DNA of 64,000 nucleotides from Tsukamurella sp040611135 (GCF_040611135.1 NZ_JBEXNL010000003.1:124001-188000), one strand, 5' to 3'; counted from the first letter of the stretch, positions 8,731-17,768 are shown. Numbers and translations: made by a program. The notes: generated by a model from the letters alone, not told the origin.

Positions 8731-9906
8731 ATGCGCCTGATCGACGATGCGGAACGTCGTGCCCGGATGGCACGCAACCACGCGCTCGCCCGCTCCGCCG
8801 GGTCGATCGGGGAGGCGGTCCGGTCGGTGGTCGCGCTGCACGCCACCGAGCCCGCCACGCCCTACCTGTCGTTGCGGGCACGCCTGGGAGCCTTCGCGAT
8901 CGGCGATCTCGAGCGCGAGCTGTACGCCGAGCGGAGCCTCGTCAAGCAACTCGCGATGCGGCGCACCATGTTCGTGTTCCCCCGGGCGGCGCTCCCCGCC
9001 GCGTTGGGCGGACCGTCGGCGCGGGTGGCTGCACAGGAGCATGCCAAGGTGCGCAAGGACGTCGAGGCCGGCGGGATCGCCGCCGAAGGTGCCGCCTGGC
9101 TCGCGGAGGCCCGTGCGGCGGTCCTCGACGCCCTACGCGGCCGCGAACTCAGTGCGCAGGAACTGCGCGAGACCGTGCCCGAACTGACCGGGCAGATCTC
9201 CCGGTTCGAGGGCAAGAAGTACGGCGGCGATCAGCATCTCGCGCCGCGCGTGCTCACCTGGCTCGGCGCGACGGGTGATCTCGCCCGCGCGCGCAATGCC
9301 AGCCACTGGCGGGTGAACCGGAATCTCTGGGCACGTGCCGAGGATTGGCTCGGTGCGCCGACGGAGCACGCGGACGCGGCTGAGGGCTATGCCGAACTGG
9401 TGCGGGAGTACCTGCGTGCCTTCGGACCCGCCACGGAGACCGATGTGGTGTGGTGGTTCGGCTCCACCAAGGCGGTGATCCGGCGGGCGATCGCCGACAT
9501 CGGCGCGGTGCCAGTGCAACTCGAGCGTGGCGCCACGGGCTGGGTGCTGCCGGAGGACGAGGATCCGGTCGAGTCCGTCGAGCCCTGGGCGGCGCTGCTG
9601 CCGGCGCTCGACCCCACGTCGATGGGGTGGAAGGAGCGCGACTTCTATCTCGACCCGGGCTTCTACCCGGCGATCTACGACCGGGCGGGCAATGCGGGAA
9701 CCACGGCGTGGTGGGACGGCCGGATCATCGGGGCGTACATCCAGGACGAGGAGGGCACCGTCGACCCGGTGCTCCCGGCGGGGACGCCCCGGGCCGCGCG
9801 CGAGGCCCTGAACAATGAGGCCGAACGCCTCACCGCATGGCTGGCCGGTGAGCGAGTGAACTCGCTGTACAAGTCCCCGATCACGGTGCCGGGCTTCGGC
9901 TCCTGA
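8731..9906 (+). CDS. Winged-helix DNA-binding protein (HTH_42 / AlkZ-YcaQ superfamily)
   Basis: The 391-residue protein fits the HTH_42 winged-helix family, which includes the DNA glycosylases AlkZ and YcaQ but also many proteins of unknown role. Visible landmarks are VVALHATEPATPYLSLRARL near residues 32-51, the basic RRTMFVFPRA segment near 76-85 and LLPALDPTSMGWKERDFYL near 289-307. The Gln-x-Gln catalytic motif of AlkZ-type glycosylases was not found at the expected place (the segment reads LHATEP), so glycosylase activity is uncertain. GGAGAGGAGG lies 9 nt before the ATG. The gene is convergent with, and directly abuts, the O-methyltransferase gene. Confidence 0.8.
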   Translation: MRLIDDAERRARMARNHALARSAGSIGEAVRSVVALHATEPATPYLSLRARLGAFAIGDLERELYAERSLVKQLAMRRTMFVFPRAALPAALGGPSARVAAQEHAKVRKDVEAGGIAAEGAAWLAEARAAVLDALRGRELSAQELRETVPELTGQISRFEGKKYGGDQHLAPRVLTWLGATGDLARARNASHWRVNRNLWARAEDWLGAPTEHADAAEGYAELVREYLRAFGPATETDVVWWFGSTKAVIRRAIADIGAVPVQLERGATGWVLPEDEDPVESVEPWAALLPALDPTSMGWKERDFYLDPGFYPAIYDRAGNAGTTAWWDGRIIGAYIQDEEGTVDPVLPAGTPRAAREALNNEAERLTAWLAGERVNSLYKSPITVPGFGS

Positions 9907-10545
9907 TCAGCGCACGACGGCCATCGCGAGGCCGTCCCAGCCCTTGATGCCCACGGTCTGCAGCGCGGTGGCGTCGAGCCGCGGGTCGGAGCCGAGCCGC
10001 TCAAGGGCGCCGCGGATGCCGTCGGCGTCGGGGCCCTCGTCCTGCAGCCGCCGCACTACGTTGTCGAGCACGATGACGGTGCCGGGTGCGCTGAGCCGCA
10101 GCGCCCAGTCGAGGTAGGCGCGGTTGTTCGCCTTGTCGGCGTCGATGAACACCAGCCCGAACGGACCGTCGATGAAGGGCAGCGAGTCGAGGGCGGCGCC
10201 GACCCGGATGTCCACTCGCTCGCCGAGCCCGGCGGCGGCGAGGCTCGCACGCGCGACCGCTGCGTGCTCGGGCGAGTACTCCAGAGTGAGGACGGTGCCC
10301 TCGGGCCCGACGGCGCGGGCCAGCCACGCCGTGCTGTAGCCGCCCAGGGTGCCGATCTCGAGTACGCGCTCGGCGCGGGCGATGGACGCGAGCAGGTAGA
10401 GGAACTTGCCCTGCGTGGGGGACACTGCGATATCGGGCAGCCCGCCCGCGGCCTGCGCATCGCGGATCGGCGCGAAGGCGGCGGCATCCGGTGCCACCGA
10501 CCGTTCGAGGTAGTCGTCCGTCTGGGCCCACAGCTCGGCGCTCAC
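9907..10545 (-). CDS. SAM-dependent O-methyltransferase (CCoAOMT-like)
   Basis: The 212-residue protein matches the small class I O-methyltransferase family related to caffeoyl-CoA O-methyltransferase and catechol O-methyltransferase. It has the SAM motif VLEIGTLGGYSTAWLA near residues 61-76, an acidic adenine-binding loop LTLEYSPEHAAVAR, and the metal-binding motif VFIDADKANNR near 133-143 with DNV near 163. It would act in the cytosol on a hydroxylated substrate that cannot be predicted. The start is GTG 10545; a GGAGGG lies very close to it, so the true start may be slightly different. The SDR gene lies 38 bp upstream on the same strand, and the two may be co-transcribed. Confidence 0.9.
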   Translation of the reverse strand: MSAELWAQTDDYLERSVAPDAAAFAPIRDAQAAGGLPDIAVSPTQGKFLYLLASIARAERVLEIGTLGGYSTAWLARAVGPEGTVLTLEYSPEHAAVARASLAAAGLGERVDIRVGAALDSLPFIDGPFGLVFIDADKANNRAYLDWALRLSAPGTVIVLDNVVRRLQDEGPDADGIRGALERLGSDPRLDATALQTVGIKGWDGLAMAVVR

Positions 10546-10583
10546 CCCTCCGACCCTACGCCCGAGGGCCCCGGCGGCGGGCC

Positions 10584-11267
10584 TCAGCGGGGACGGAGCA
10601 CGATCTCCGTCGGGTGCGCGTCACCGGCGGTCGCTACGGCCTGGGCGACGGCGGCAGCCACCGTCTCGGGGCGTAGGAGCCCCTCGGCCGAGTACTCGCG
10701 GCCCTCGGCGGCGAAGATGTCCTGCTGCATCTCGGTGTCGATGCGGCCCGGGAACACACTGGTCACGCGGAGCTCCGGTTCCTCGGCGCGGAGCGCCTCC
10801 GCGAACGCGGTCAGCCCGAACTTGCTCGCTGCGTACGCGCCCCAGCCGGGGTTGGCCCGCTTGCCCGCGCCGGAGTTGATCAGCACGACGTGCCCGCCCG
10901 AAGCACGCAGCGCGGGCAGCAGGGCCTTGGTCAGCTCGACGACGGAGAGCAGATTGACCTCGAACATGTCGCGCCAGTCCGCGGCCGGCGTGTCCTCGAT
11001 GCGCCCGATCCGGCCGAGCCCGGCGTTGTGCACCAGGACGTCCAGCCGGTCGACGGGCGCGGCCAGGGCCGCGACCGCGGCACCGTCGGTCAGGTCGGCG
11101 GGAAAAGCGCCGGCACCGTCGAACTCGGCGGCGGCGGCGTCGAGTGCGGCTGAGGGCCGGCCGCCCAGCAGGAGGCGGTGCGACGGGGCCAACTCCCGCG
11201 CGATCGCGAGGCCGAGGCCGCGGGAGGCGCCGGTGACGAGGGCGAGGGGACGGGCGTCGTCGGTCAT
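10584..11267 (-). CDS. Short-chain dehydrogenase/reductase (SDR)
   Basis: The 227-residue product is a classical SDR oxidoreductase. It has the NAD(P) motif TGASRGLG (residues 12-19), HNAG near 84-87, an active-site Ser in INSGAG and YAASK (Tyr and Lys catalytic pair) near 148-152. The ATG at 11267 is chosen over an upstream ATG at 11291 because it gives the normal short N-terminus and has GAGGGG just before it, although the spacing is tight. The substrate is unknown. A strong hairpin between 11295 and 11340 separates it from the MFS gene upstream on the same strand, so it is not in the efflux operon; it may be co-transcribed with the methyltransferase gene downstream. Confidence 0.9.
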   Translation of the reverse strand: MTDDARPLALVTGASRGLGLAIARELAPSHRLLLGGRPSAALDAAAAEFDGAGAFPADLTDGAAVAALAAPVDRLDVLVHNAGLGRIGRIEDTPAADWRDMFEVNLLSVVELTKALLPALRASGGHVVLINSGAGKRANPGWGAYAASKFGLTAFAEALRAEEPELRVTSVFPGRIDTEMQQDIFAAEGREYSAEGLLRPETVAAAVAQAVATAGDAHPTEIVLRPR

Positions 11268-11294
11268 CCCCTCACGGTACCCAACGTGCATACG

Positions 11295-11340
11295 CGCGAG
11301 AACCCCGGACGAATCCTGGTGATTCGCCGGGGTTCTCGCG
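11295..11340 (-). terminator. Long hairpin terminator after MFS efflux gene
   Basis: CGCGAGAACCCCGG (11295-11308) pairs perfectly with CCGGGGTTCTCGCG (11327-11340), and inside it CGAATC pairs with GATTCG across one bulged base. The result is a 20-bp stem with a 5-nt loop (CTGGT). It starts 9 bp beyond the MFS stop codon on the minus strand and has no T-tract on either side. Its symmetry would let it act in both directions. Confidence 0.75.
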
Positions 11341-11349
11341 GGGAGACGA

Positions 11350-12621
11350 TCAGAACTCCGCGTCGCCCACCAGCGCGGCCTCGGCGGGGACGGTGCGCGA
11401 GTCGGCCTTCGACCCGCGGACCCGGGTGAGGATCACCGCTGCCACGACGCAGGCGCCGGCGCCGATGTAGAAGGGCGCGGCCGGGCTACCGAACCAGTTC
11501 GCGAAGTGCGCGACGAAGGTCGCGGCGAGAGCGCCGCCGGCCCAGCGGAGGAAGTTGTAGCCGGCGCTGGCGACGGGGCGGGGCGCATCGGCGATGGACA
11601 TCGCGGTACCGGTGAACAGGGTGTTCAGCACGCCCGACGGGATGCCGGAGAGCACGACGACGGTGACCACGACGGGCACGCATCCGTGGCCCACGGCCGC
11701 GACCACGAGCAGCGCGCCGTAGACGAGCACCGCGACGATCGATCCCGCTCGCTCGCCGAGCGAGGCGGCCACCTTGGGGGCGAGCCACACGCCGCTCACG
11801 GCCACCAGCAGGCCCCAGCCGACGAACACGGCGCCCACGAAGTACGCGCTCTGATGCAGCACGAACGGCGACCAGGCGAGGATGGTGAAGAAGGCGGCGG
11901 TGTAGAACGCCGAGCCGAGGCCGGTGAGGAACAGGCCGCGCTGACGCAGGGCCTTGAGCGGTGCCAGGGGCGAGACGACGCCCTCGCGCTGCCGCTTCTC
12001 CTTGGCCTCGGCCGCGTCGGAGCGCAGCATGGTGGCGCACAGGACGGCGCCGATCAGCATGAGGATGGCGGTGCCGGCGAACGGTCCGCGCCACGAGACG
12101 CCGCCGAGGACGGCGCCCAGCAGAGGGCCGACGGCCAGGCCGACGCCCAGCGCGGCCTCGTAGAGCAGGATCGCACCCTGCTGGCCGCCGGTGGCGGCGG
12201 CGACGATCACGGCCAGCGCCGTGGCGATGAACAGCGCGTTGCCTAGGCCCCAGACTGCGCGCCAGGCCACCAGCACGCCGATCGAATTCGCGAGGGCGCA
12301 GGCCGCGGCGGCGACGACGATGAGCAGCAGGCCCGCGATCACGGTGCGCTTGGCGCCGAACATCGAGGTGAACCAGCCGATGAACAGCATCGCCACGACC
12401 TGCACGCCGAGGTAGGACGAGAACAGCAGCGTCGTCTGGCTGGGCGTGGCGTGCAGCGACTCCGCGATCGACACCAGGATCGGATCGACGAGCCCTATCC
12501 CCATGAACGCGATGACCGCGGCGAACGCCGTGACCCACACCGCCTTGGGCTGATGGGACAGGGTGTCACGCAGGCTCGGGTGCGCGTGCTCTGTCTGGTT
12601 ACGTTCGGCGGTGATCGTCAT
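11350..12621 (-). CDS. MFS efflux transporter (DHA1-like)
   Basis: The 423-residue protein has about twelve to fourteen hydrophobic segments, an MFS motif-A-like loop (IGWFTSMFGAKRT near residues 79-91), and motif-C-like glycines in GVGLAVGPLLGAVLGG near 157-172. It resembles drug:H+ antiporters of the DHA1 group and would export small hydrophobic compounds from the inner membrane. GAGGAG lies 5-10 nt before the ATG at 12621. A MarR-family gene lies upstream on the same strand, and a perfect 8-bp-arm palindrome sits 33 bp before the ATG. This is the usual layout for a MarR-repressed efflux pump; the substrate is unknown. Confidence 0.9.
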   Translation of the reverse strand: MTITAERNQTEHAHPSLRDTLSHQPKAVWVTAFAAVIAFMGIGLVDPILVSIAESLHATPSQTTLLFSSYLGVQVVAMLFIGWFTSMFGAKRTVIAGLLLIVVAAAACALANSIGVLVAWRAVWGLGNALFIATALAVIVAAATGGQQGAILLYEAALGVGLAVGPLLGAVLGGVSWRGPFAGTAILMLIGAVLCATMLRSDAAEAKEKRQREGVVSPLAPLKALRQRGLFLTGLGSAFYTAAFFTILAWSPFVLHQSAYFVGAVFVGWGLLVAVSGVWLAPKVAASLGERAGSIVAVLVYGALLVVAAVGHGCVPVVVTVVVLSGIPSGVLNTLFTGTAMSIADAPRPVASAGYNFLRWAGGALAATFVAHFANWFGSPAAPFYIGAGACVVAAVILTRVRGSKADSRTVPAEAALVGDAEF

Positions 12622-12653
12622 CGCAGCTCCTCTCGGTTACTACGAAAGTCTAA

Positions 12654-12672
12654 CTATTACCTCGGGTAATAG
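12654..12672 (-). promoter_or_regulatory. Palindromic MarR operator candidate
   Basis: CTATTACCTCGGGTAATAG is a perfect inverted repeat with 8-base arms around a 3-base centre. It lies in the 97-bp gap between the MarR stop and the MFS start and is AT-rich against a very GC-rich background. The size and symmetry fit a MarR dimer site. It is the only such element in the gap. Confidence 0.65.
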
Positions 12673-12718
12673 ACAAGCCGGTGTGACCGATTGCTCAGGG
12701 GTCCTCAGTGCGGTCGCG

Positions 12719-13222
12719 TCAGGTCGCGTCCCGGTACAGCTCCATCAGTCGGTTCAGAGCGGGCACCGCCGCATCCAGGCTGCGGCGCTCGGCCTCGGTG
12801 AGCTCGGTCAGGTGCCCTGCGAGCATCGTGTTGCGCGCCGCGATCAACTCGGATGTCAACCGGGTGCCGTGCTCGGAGAGCTGGACCACCACCGCCCGGC
12901 CGTCATCGGGATCGGGGTTGCGCTCGGCGAGGCCCAGCCGTTCCAGCCCGTCGACGGCGCTCGTCGCCGAGGGCAGACGGATCCGCAGGTAACGGGCGAG
13001 TTCGCCCATCCGGACGGGGCCGAGCCGCAGCAGGCTCTGCAGCGCGGCCTGCTGCGCGGGCGTCAGGTCCGGCCCCGGCGTGTTGCGCCGGACCAGGAAG
13101 TGCAGCTGCAGGAGGGGCGGACGCAGCCGCGCGGCGAGGTCGTCGAGCGCGGCCTCGGAGGCCGGCGTCGACGGTGCGTCGGGGGCTTCGGGCGCGGGAG
13201 TCATGATGTCGATATTAGGCAC
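12719..13222 (-). CDS. MarR-family transcriptional regulator
   Basis: The 167-residue protein has a proline-rich N-terminal extension of about 20 residues followed by a MarR winged-helix core: LTPAQQAALQSLLRLGPVRM (helices 2-3), ELARYLRIRLPSATSAVDGL (recognition helix) and the wing NPDPDDGRAVVVQLS near residues 108-122. It would bind DNA as a dimer and be released by a small ligand. It lies directly upstream of the efflux gene with an AT-rich palindrome in between, so autoregulation and pump repression are likely. The GTG at 13222 gives the longest frame. An ATG at 13204 would remove the first six residues and cannot be excluded, since neither start has a clear ribosome binding site. It may correspond to Rv0042c by position. 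Confidence 0.88.
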   Translation of the reverse strand: MPNIDIMTPAPEAPDAPSTPASEAALDDLAARLRPPLLQLHFLVRRNTPGPDLTPAQQAALQSLLRLGPVRMGELARYLRIRLPSATSAVDGLERLGLAERNPDPDDGRAVVVQLSEHGTRLTSELIAARNTMLAGHLTELTEAERRSLDAAVPALNRLMELYRDAT

Positions 13223-13309
13223 ATATGCGACGGTGCCGGTCCCGTCGCGTGAGTGACCGGCACCACTGGATGGAGAACCGTTGGCGCACGGCGGAACCCG
13301 GAGCCGCAG

Positions 13310-14188
13310 TCAGCGTTGCAGGTGCCGGGCGGCGAAGGCGTCGAGGGCGGCCTCCGTGCCCTCGTAGGGCTCGTCGGCACGCGGCCAGTGCAGGATCACG
13401 TCGGTGAAGCCGAGCTCGGCGGCGCGGCCCACGGCATCGTCGGCCGCATCGGTGGAGCTCAGCGAGTAGGTCCCGCCGGAGTCGATCGACAGGTAGCGGT
13501 CGATGCTCCCGGGAGCACGTCCGGCACCGTCGAGTGCGTCGTCGAGGCGCTTGCCGAGCTCCGCGACGCGGGACCACCAGGCGTTACCACCGTCACCGTC
13601 GGGCCCGGTGGTGACCCAGCCCTGCCCCTGCTCGGCCACGAGCCGTAGGCCCTTCGGGCCGTTGGCCGCGAGTACGAAGGGCATGCGCGGGGACTGCGCC
13701 GGAGTCCCGACCATGCGCGCGTCCACGGCGCGGTAGCGCGGACCGTCGAAGGAGAGGGGCCCGTCCTGCTCGAACCGGAGCAGGACGTCGAGGTCGCGCG
13801 TGAACTCGACGAACCGCTCGTGTCGTTCGCGCGGGGTGAGCTCGGGTTGTCCGAGCACGAAGGCGTCGAATCCCGTACCGCCGGAGCCGATCCCCAGGAG
13901 GAGGCGACCGCCCGAGATCTCGTCGACGCTCGCGAGATCCTTCGCGAAGGGCACGGGGTGCCGGAAGTTCGGGGAGGTCACGAAGGTGCCCAGCCGGATC
14001 CGTTCGGTGGCGGTGGCCGCGGCGGTGAGCAGCGGGATCGTCGCTCCCCACGGCTGGTCGGCGAGGGTGCGCCACGACAGATGGTCGTAGGTCCAGGCGT
14101 GGTCGAAGCCCAGCTCCTCCGACTTCCGCCAGCGGCGACGGGCCTCGGGCCAGGGGTACTGGGGCAGGATCACGACTCCGAATCGCAC
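13310..14188 (-). CDS. LLM class F420-dependent oxidoreductase
   Basis: The 292-residue protein has the luciferase-like TIM-barrel pattern. It opens with RFGVVILPQYPWPEARRRW, then EELGFDHAWTYDHL (about residues 24-37), RIRLGTFVTSPNFRHPVPFA (about 63-82) and a glycine-rich GGRLLLGIGSGGTGFDA (about 93-109). Actinobacterial members of this group mostly use F420 rather than FMN, which is family knowledge and not visible here. The substrate is unknown. It matches Rv0044c in its position between the MarR gene and ino1 in the ancestral order. The start is GTG 14188. It is divergent from the OPT transporter gene, with 127 bp between them. Confidence 0.9.
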   Translation of the reverse strand: MRFGVVILPQYPWPEARRRWRKSEELGFDHAWTYDHLSWRTLADQPWGATIPLLTAAATATERIRLGTFVTSPNFRHPVPFAKDLASVDEISGGRLLLGIGSGGTGFDAFVLGQPELTPRERHERFVEFTRDLDVLLRFEQDGPLSFDGPRYRAVDARMVGTPAQSPRMPFVLAANGPKGLRLVAEQGQGWVTTGPDGDGGNAWWSRVAELGKRLDDALDGAGRAPGSIDRYLSIDSGGTYSLSSTDAADDAVGRAAELGFTDVILHWPRADEPYEGTEAALDAFAARHLQR

Positions 14189-14273
14189 CCGTCCACCTTA
14201 CGACTCGTGACCACGCCGCACGACCTGGCGCGTTCCCGTCGTACGATCGCGTGCTTGGACCTAGGGTTTTCAC

Positions 14274-14285
14274 GTTCGGCCGAAC
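14274..14285 (+). promoter_or_regulatory. 12-bp palindrome upstream of OPT transporter
   Basis: GTTCGGCCGAAC is a perfect 12-base palindrome 30 bp before the OPT start codon, inside the 127-bp divergent region with the LLM gene. It could be a dimeric repressor site. No regulator gene of matching type is adjacent, and short GC-rich palindromes arise easily in this genome, so support is weak. Confidence 0.3.
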
Positions 14286-14315
14286 AGGCCACCGTCCTTT
14301 TGAAGGGATAGCACC

Positions 14316-16313
14316 ATGTCCACTCCGCTCACCGCCGAGCCGCGATCCGGCATGCGGGAGTTCACGGCCCGCGCCGTCGTCCTCGGCGGCCTCATCACGC
14401 TCGTGTTCACCGCGGCGAACGCCTACCTGGGTTTGAAGGTCGGCCTGACCTTCGCCACGTCGATCCCCGCCGCCGTCATCTCGATGGCGCTGCTGCGCTA
14501 CTTCGCGAACCACTCCATCGTGGAGAACAACATCGTCCAGACGATCGCGTCGGCGGCGGGCACGCTGTCGGCGATCGTCTTCATCCTCCCCGGTCTCGTC
14601 ATGATCGGGTGGTGGCAGGGCTTCCCCTACTGGATCACCATGCTCGTGTGTTTCGTGGGCGGCGTGCTCGGCGTCATGTACTCCATCCCGTTGCGTCGCG
14701 CGCTGGTCACCGGTTCGGACCTGCCGTTCCCCGAGGGTGTCGCGGCCGCCGAGGTGCTCAAGGTCGGCGACACGGCGGAGGGGGCCACCGAGAACAAGCG
14801 CGGCCTGCGGCTGATCCTGCTCGGCTCCGTGGCGTCGGCCGGATATGTACTGCTCGCGAAGATGAAGATCGTGGCCGAAGGGCTGTCGGCCACCCTGCGG
14901 GTCGGCAGTGGTGGCACGGTGTTCGTGCCGGGTCTCTCCTTCGCGCTCATCGGCGTCGGTCACCTCGTGGGCATCACCGTGGGTATCGCGATGATCGTCG
15001 GCCTCGTCATCTCCTACTTCGTGCTCCTACCGATCTGGACCGCGGGCGACCTCGATGGCGTGGCGGACATCAGCAAGGTGATCAACGCGACCTTCAAGCA
15101 CGACATCCGGCTCATCGGCGCCGGCGCGATCGCCATCGCCGCGGTCTGGACGTTGATCAAGATCCTCGGCCCCGTCCTCAAGGGCATCGCCGATTCGATC
15201 GCGAGCTCGCGCAAGCGGCGCGAGGGCGAACTGGTGGACATCACTGAGCGCGACATGCCCTTCCCCTACGTCGCGGGCGTCGTACTGCTGTCGATGATCC
15301 CGATCGGGCTGCTCCTGTGGCGTTTCACCGCCGACCCGAAGGCGGGTTCCGACAGCAACCCACTGAGCGGGGGCTCGGGTGGGATCATCCTCACCAGCAT
15401 CCTGTTCATCCTGGTGCTCGGCCTGGTCGTGGCGTCGGTGTGCGGCTACATGGCCGGCCTGATCGGCGCGTCGAACAGTCCGGTCTCCGGCGTCGGCATC
15501 CTGGTGGTGCTCGCCGCCGCGCTGCTGATCCGCGTGGTGTACGGCCCGGCGGAGGGGACCACGGCCGACGGGCTGGTGGCGTTCACACTGTTCACCGCGG
15601 CGATCGTCTTCAGCATCGCCACGATCTCCAATGACAATCTGCAGGACCTCAAGACGGGTCAGCTCGTCGGCGCGACACCGTGGAAGCAGCAGGTCGCGCT
15701 CGTGATCGGGGTCGGGTTCGGCGCTGCGATCATCCCGCCGGTGCTCGGACTCCTGCAGAGCGGCTTCGGATTCGCGGGAGCCCCCGGCGCGGACGAGAAG
15801 ACCGCGCTCTCGGCGCCCCAGGCATCGCTCCTGGCGGACCTGTCCAAGGGCGTCTTCGGCGGAGACCTCGACTGGGGTCTCATCGGTCTCGGCGCGCTCA
15901 TCGGCGCGGTGGTGATCGTGCTCGACGAGGTGATGGGCCGATTCTCGAAGTTCCGGCTCCCTCCGCTGGCCGTGGGCATGGGCATGTACCTGCCGATGAG
16001 CGTGACCCTGATGATCCCCGTGGGCGCCCTGCTCGGCTTCTTCTACAACCGCTGGGCCGACCGATCCGGCGACGGTGCCGAGGCCCGCAAGCGGCTCGGC
16101 ACGCTGCTCGCGACCGGCCTGATCGTCGGCGAGTCGCTGTTCGGCGTGGTCTACGCCGGCATCGTGGTGGCGACCAACAAGGACGAGCCGCTGGCGCTGC
16201 CCTTCATCGGGGAGGGATGGCTGCACGGGGGCGAGGTGCTGGGCGTCGTCGTCTTCGCCGCGATCTGCGCGGTGCTGTACCTGCGCACCAAGAAGCTCGC
16301 CGCGAGCACCTAG
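14316..16313 (+). CDS. OPT-family oligopeptide/metal-chelate transporter
   Basis: The 665-residue protein has about fourteen to sixteen membrane segments and OPT-family features: FTARAVVLGGLITLVFTAAN and AYLGLKVGLTFATSIPAAV near residues 16-55, NNIVQTIASAAGT near 71-83 and LPFPEGVAAAEVLKVGD near 138-154. Bacterial OPT proteins import oligopeptides or metal chelates at the inner membrane; no closer substrate call is possible. GAAGGGA lies before the ATG at 14316. It is a single-gene unit that ends in a long hairpin shared with the convergent Ter operon. Confidence 0.93.
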   Translation: MSTPLTAEPRSGMREFTARAVVLGGLITLVFTAANAYLGLKVGLTFATSIPAAVISMALLRYFANHSIVENNIVQTIASAAGTLSAIVFILPGLVMIGWWQGFPYWITMLVCFVGGVLGVMYSIPLRRALVTGSDLPFPEGVAAAEVLKVGDTAEGATENKRGLRLILLGSVASAGYVLLAKMKIVAEGLSATLRVGSGGTVFVPGLSFALIGVGHLVGITVGIAMIVGLVISYFVLLPIWTAGDLDGVADISKVINATFKHDIRLIGAGAIAIAAVWTLIKILGPVLKGIADSIASSRKRREGELVDITERDMPFPYVAGVVLLSMIPIGLLLWRFTADPKAGSDSNPLSGGSGGIILTSILFILVLGLVVASVCGYMAGLIGASNSPVSGVGILVVLAAALLIRVVYGPAEGTTADGLVAFTLFTAAIVFSIATISNDNLQDLKTGQLVGATPWKQQVALVIGVGFGAAIIPPVLGLLQSGFGFAGAPGADEKTALSAPQASLLADLSKGVFGGDLDWGLIGLGALIGAVVIVLDEVMGRFSKFRLPPLAVGMGMYLPMSVTLMIPVGALLGFFYNRWADRSGDGAEARKRLGTLLATGLIVGESLFGVVYAGIVVATNKDEPLALPFIGEGWLHGGEVLGVVVFAAICAVLYLRTKKLAAST

Positions 16314-16324
16314 CCCGGCCGTGT

Positions 16325-16368
16325 CCCGGGGAGGATCGACCTCGCCCAGCGGGGTCGATCCTCCCGGG
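16325..16368. terminator. Bidirectional hairpin between OPT and Ter operons
   Basis: CCCGGGGAGGATCGACC (16325-16341) pairs with GGTCGATCCTCCCGGG (16353-16368) with a single bulged G, giving a 16-bp stem and an 11-nt loop. It fills the 57-bp space between two convergent stop codons (16313 and 16371) and so can end transcription from both sides. Confidence 0.8.
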
Positions 16369-16370
16369 CG

Positions 16371-17768
16371 TCACGCCAGGAAGCGCGTCAGCTGCGGGAC
16401 CGCGTCGCGCGGGGTCTTGGCGTTGATGCACTCGCCGATCGCCTGCAGCTTCCACTCGCCGCCCTGACGCCCGATGGTGCACATGACGATCCCGGTGTAA
16501 GGCATGCCGCCCGCGAGGGCGAACCGCGCCAACTCGACGCCGGTCGTGGAGTCAACGAGCCGGCAGTACGCGTTGTCCACCTGATCGAACTTCTGTCCCT
16601 GGTACGAGGTCACGATGAACACCAGGGACGTGACCGCCGCATTCACCGCGGGCAGGTCGACATTGATCACCTCGTCGTCGCCGTCGCCCGCGCCGGTCAG
16701 GTTGTCGCCCTGGTGCTGGATCGAGCCGTCCTTGGAGCGCAGGTCGCCGAAGTAGACGGTGTCGACCTTCTGCTGTCCGGAGAACATCACCACGGAGGCG
16801 TCGAGGTCGATGTCCTTGCTCTTCGCCCCGAACAGGCCTTGCTTGCGCACCGGGTCCCACCCGAGTCCCATGGCGATCCGGGTGAGCTGCACGCCGCCGT
16901 CCTTGCGCAGCACCACCTTCTGGCCCTTCGTGAGGTCCACGCGCCGGTTCTTCGTGAGGCTGATCTCCCCGCTGCCGGGCGGCGGCTGCTGTCCGGCCAA
17001 CTGCGCGGTGGGGGTGAAGGGCTGCTGCGGGGGTGCCTGCGGGGCAGGGCCGTTGAAGTAGTCGACCGGCGCGCTGCCCGCCGGCGCCGACGGTGCCGTA
17101 CCGCTCGCGAAGTAGTCGATCGGCGTGCTCGACGGGGCCGGAGGTGTGTTCTGCGTCGGGGTGGGCGGTACGGGGCTCGACGGTGCCGCGGCCTGCGGTG
17201 GCGTGGGCTGCGGTGGCGTGGGCTGCGGCGCGCGCTGCTCGGGTACGGGCGGCGGTGTCGCTGCGGGGGCCGGCGCGGCGGGTGCGTCGTCGACGCTGAC
17301 GCCGTGGTCGCGCACCATGTCCGCGAAGCCGCCCGCGTAGCCCTGTCCCACGGCGCGGACCTTCCAGTCCGCGCCGCGCCGGTACACCTCGACCGCGATC
17401 ACCACCGACTCGCTGCGCAGGCCGTCGACGGCGTAATCGTAGAGGGGGGTTCCGGCACCGTCGGCGACCCGCGCGACGGGAGCGCCGAACCGCCCGAACG
17501 AGGACGACGCATCGTCGAGTGTGATCGCGACGCGGACCTGCGCGATGTCGGCGGGCAGCTGGGAGCCGTCGATCCGCAGTGCGCCGTTCTGCAGGCTCAC
17601 GCCGGGGCCGGTGGGCTGGTTGAAGAACACGAAATCGGCGTCGGAGCGCACCTTCCCACTCTCGGTGACCAGCAGGGCGGAGACATCCGCGGGGGCCGGC
17701 AGTTCGACGGTGACGGTGACCGGCCCGGCGGGCAGCGGCCCGTTCTGGCCCTTGGACAGTGCGGTCAT
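16371..17768 (-). CDS. Two-domain TerD-family protein with Pro-rich linker
   Basis: The 465-residue protein has a TerD-like N-terminal domain (residues 1-175, beginning MTALSKGQNGPL and with SDADFVFFNQP near 43-53), a Pro/Ala/Gln-rich linker (about 180-285) that holds two PxDYF motifs, and a canonical C-terminal TerD domain (about 290-465). The C-terminal domain has the calcium-site signatures IDLDASV and GDNLTGAGDGDDE. The N-terminal domain lacks both, so only the C-terminal half should bind Ca2+. AGGAGAT precedes the ATG at 17768, which overlaps the HAD stop as ATGA. It is the last gene of the nine-gene Ter operon and is followed by a hairpin. TerD proteins act in the chemical-stress response linked to TerC at the membrane; their precise role is unsettled. 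Confidence 0.9.
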   Translation of the reverse strand: MTALSKGQNGPLPAGPVTVTVELPAPADVSALLVTESGKVRSDADFVFFNQPTGPGVSLQNGALRIDGSQLPADIAQVRVAITLDDASSSFGRFGAPVARVADGAGTPLYDYAVDGLRSESVVIAVEVYRRGADWKVRAVGQGYAGGFADMVRDHGVSVDDAPAAPAPAATPPPVPEQRAPQPTPPQPTPPQAAAPSSPVPPTPTQNTPPAPSSTPIDYFASGTAPSAPAGSAPVDYFNGPAPQAPPQQPFTPTAQLAGQQPPPGSGEISLTKNRRVDLTKGQKVVLRKDGGVQLTRIAMGLGWDPVRKQGLFGAKSKDIDLDASVVMFSGQQKVDTVYFGDLRSKDGSIQHQGDNLTGAGDGDDEVINVDLPAVNAAVTSLVFIVTSYQGQKFDQVDNAYCRLVDSTTGVELARFALAGGMPYTGIVMCTIGRQGGEWKLQAIGECINAKTPRDAVPQLTRFLA

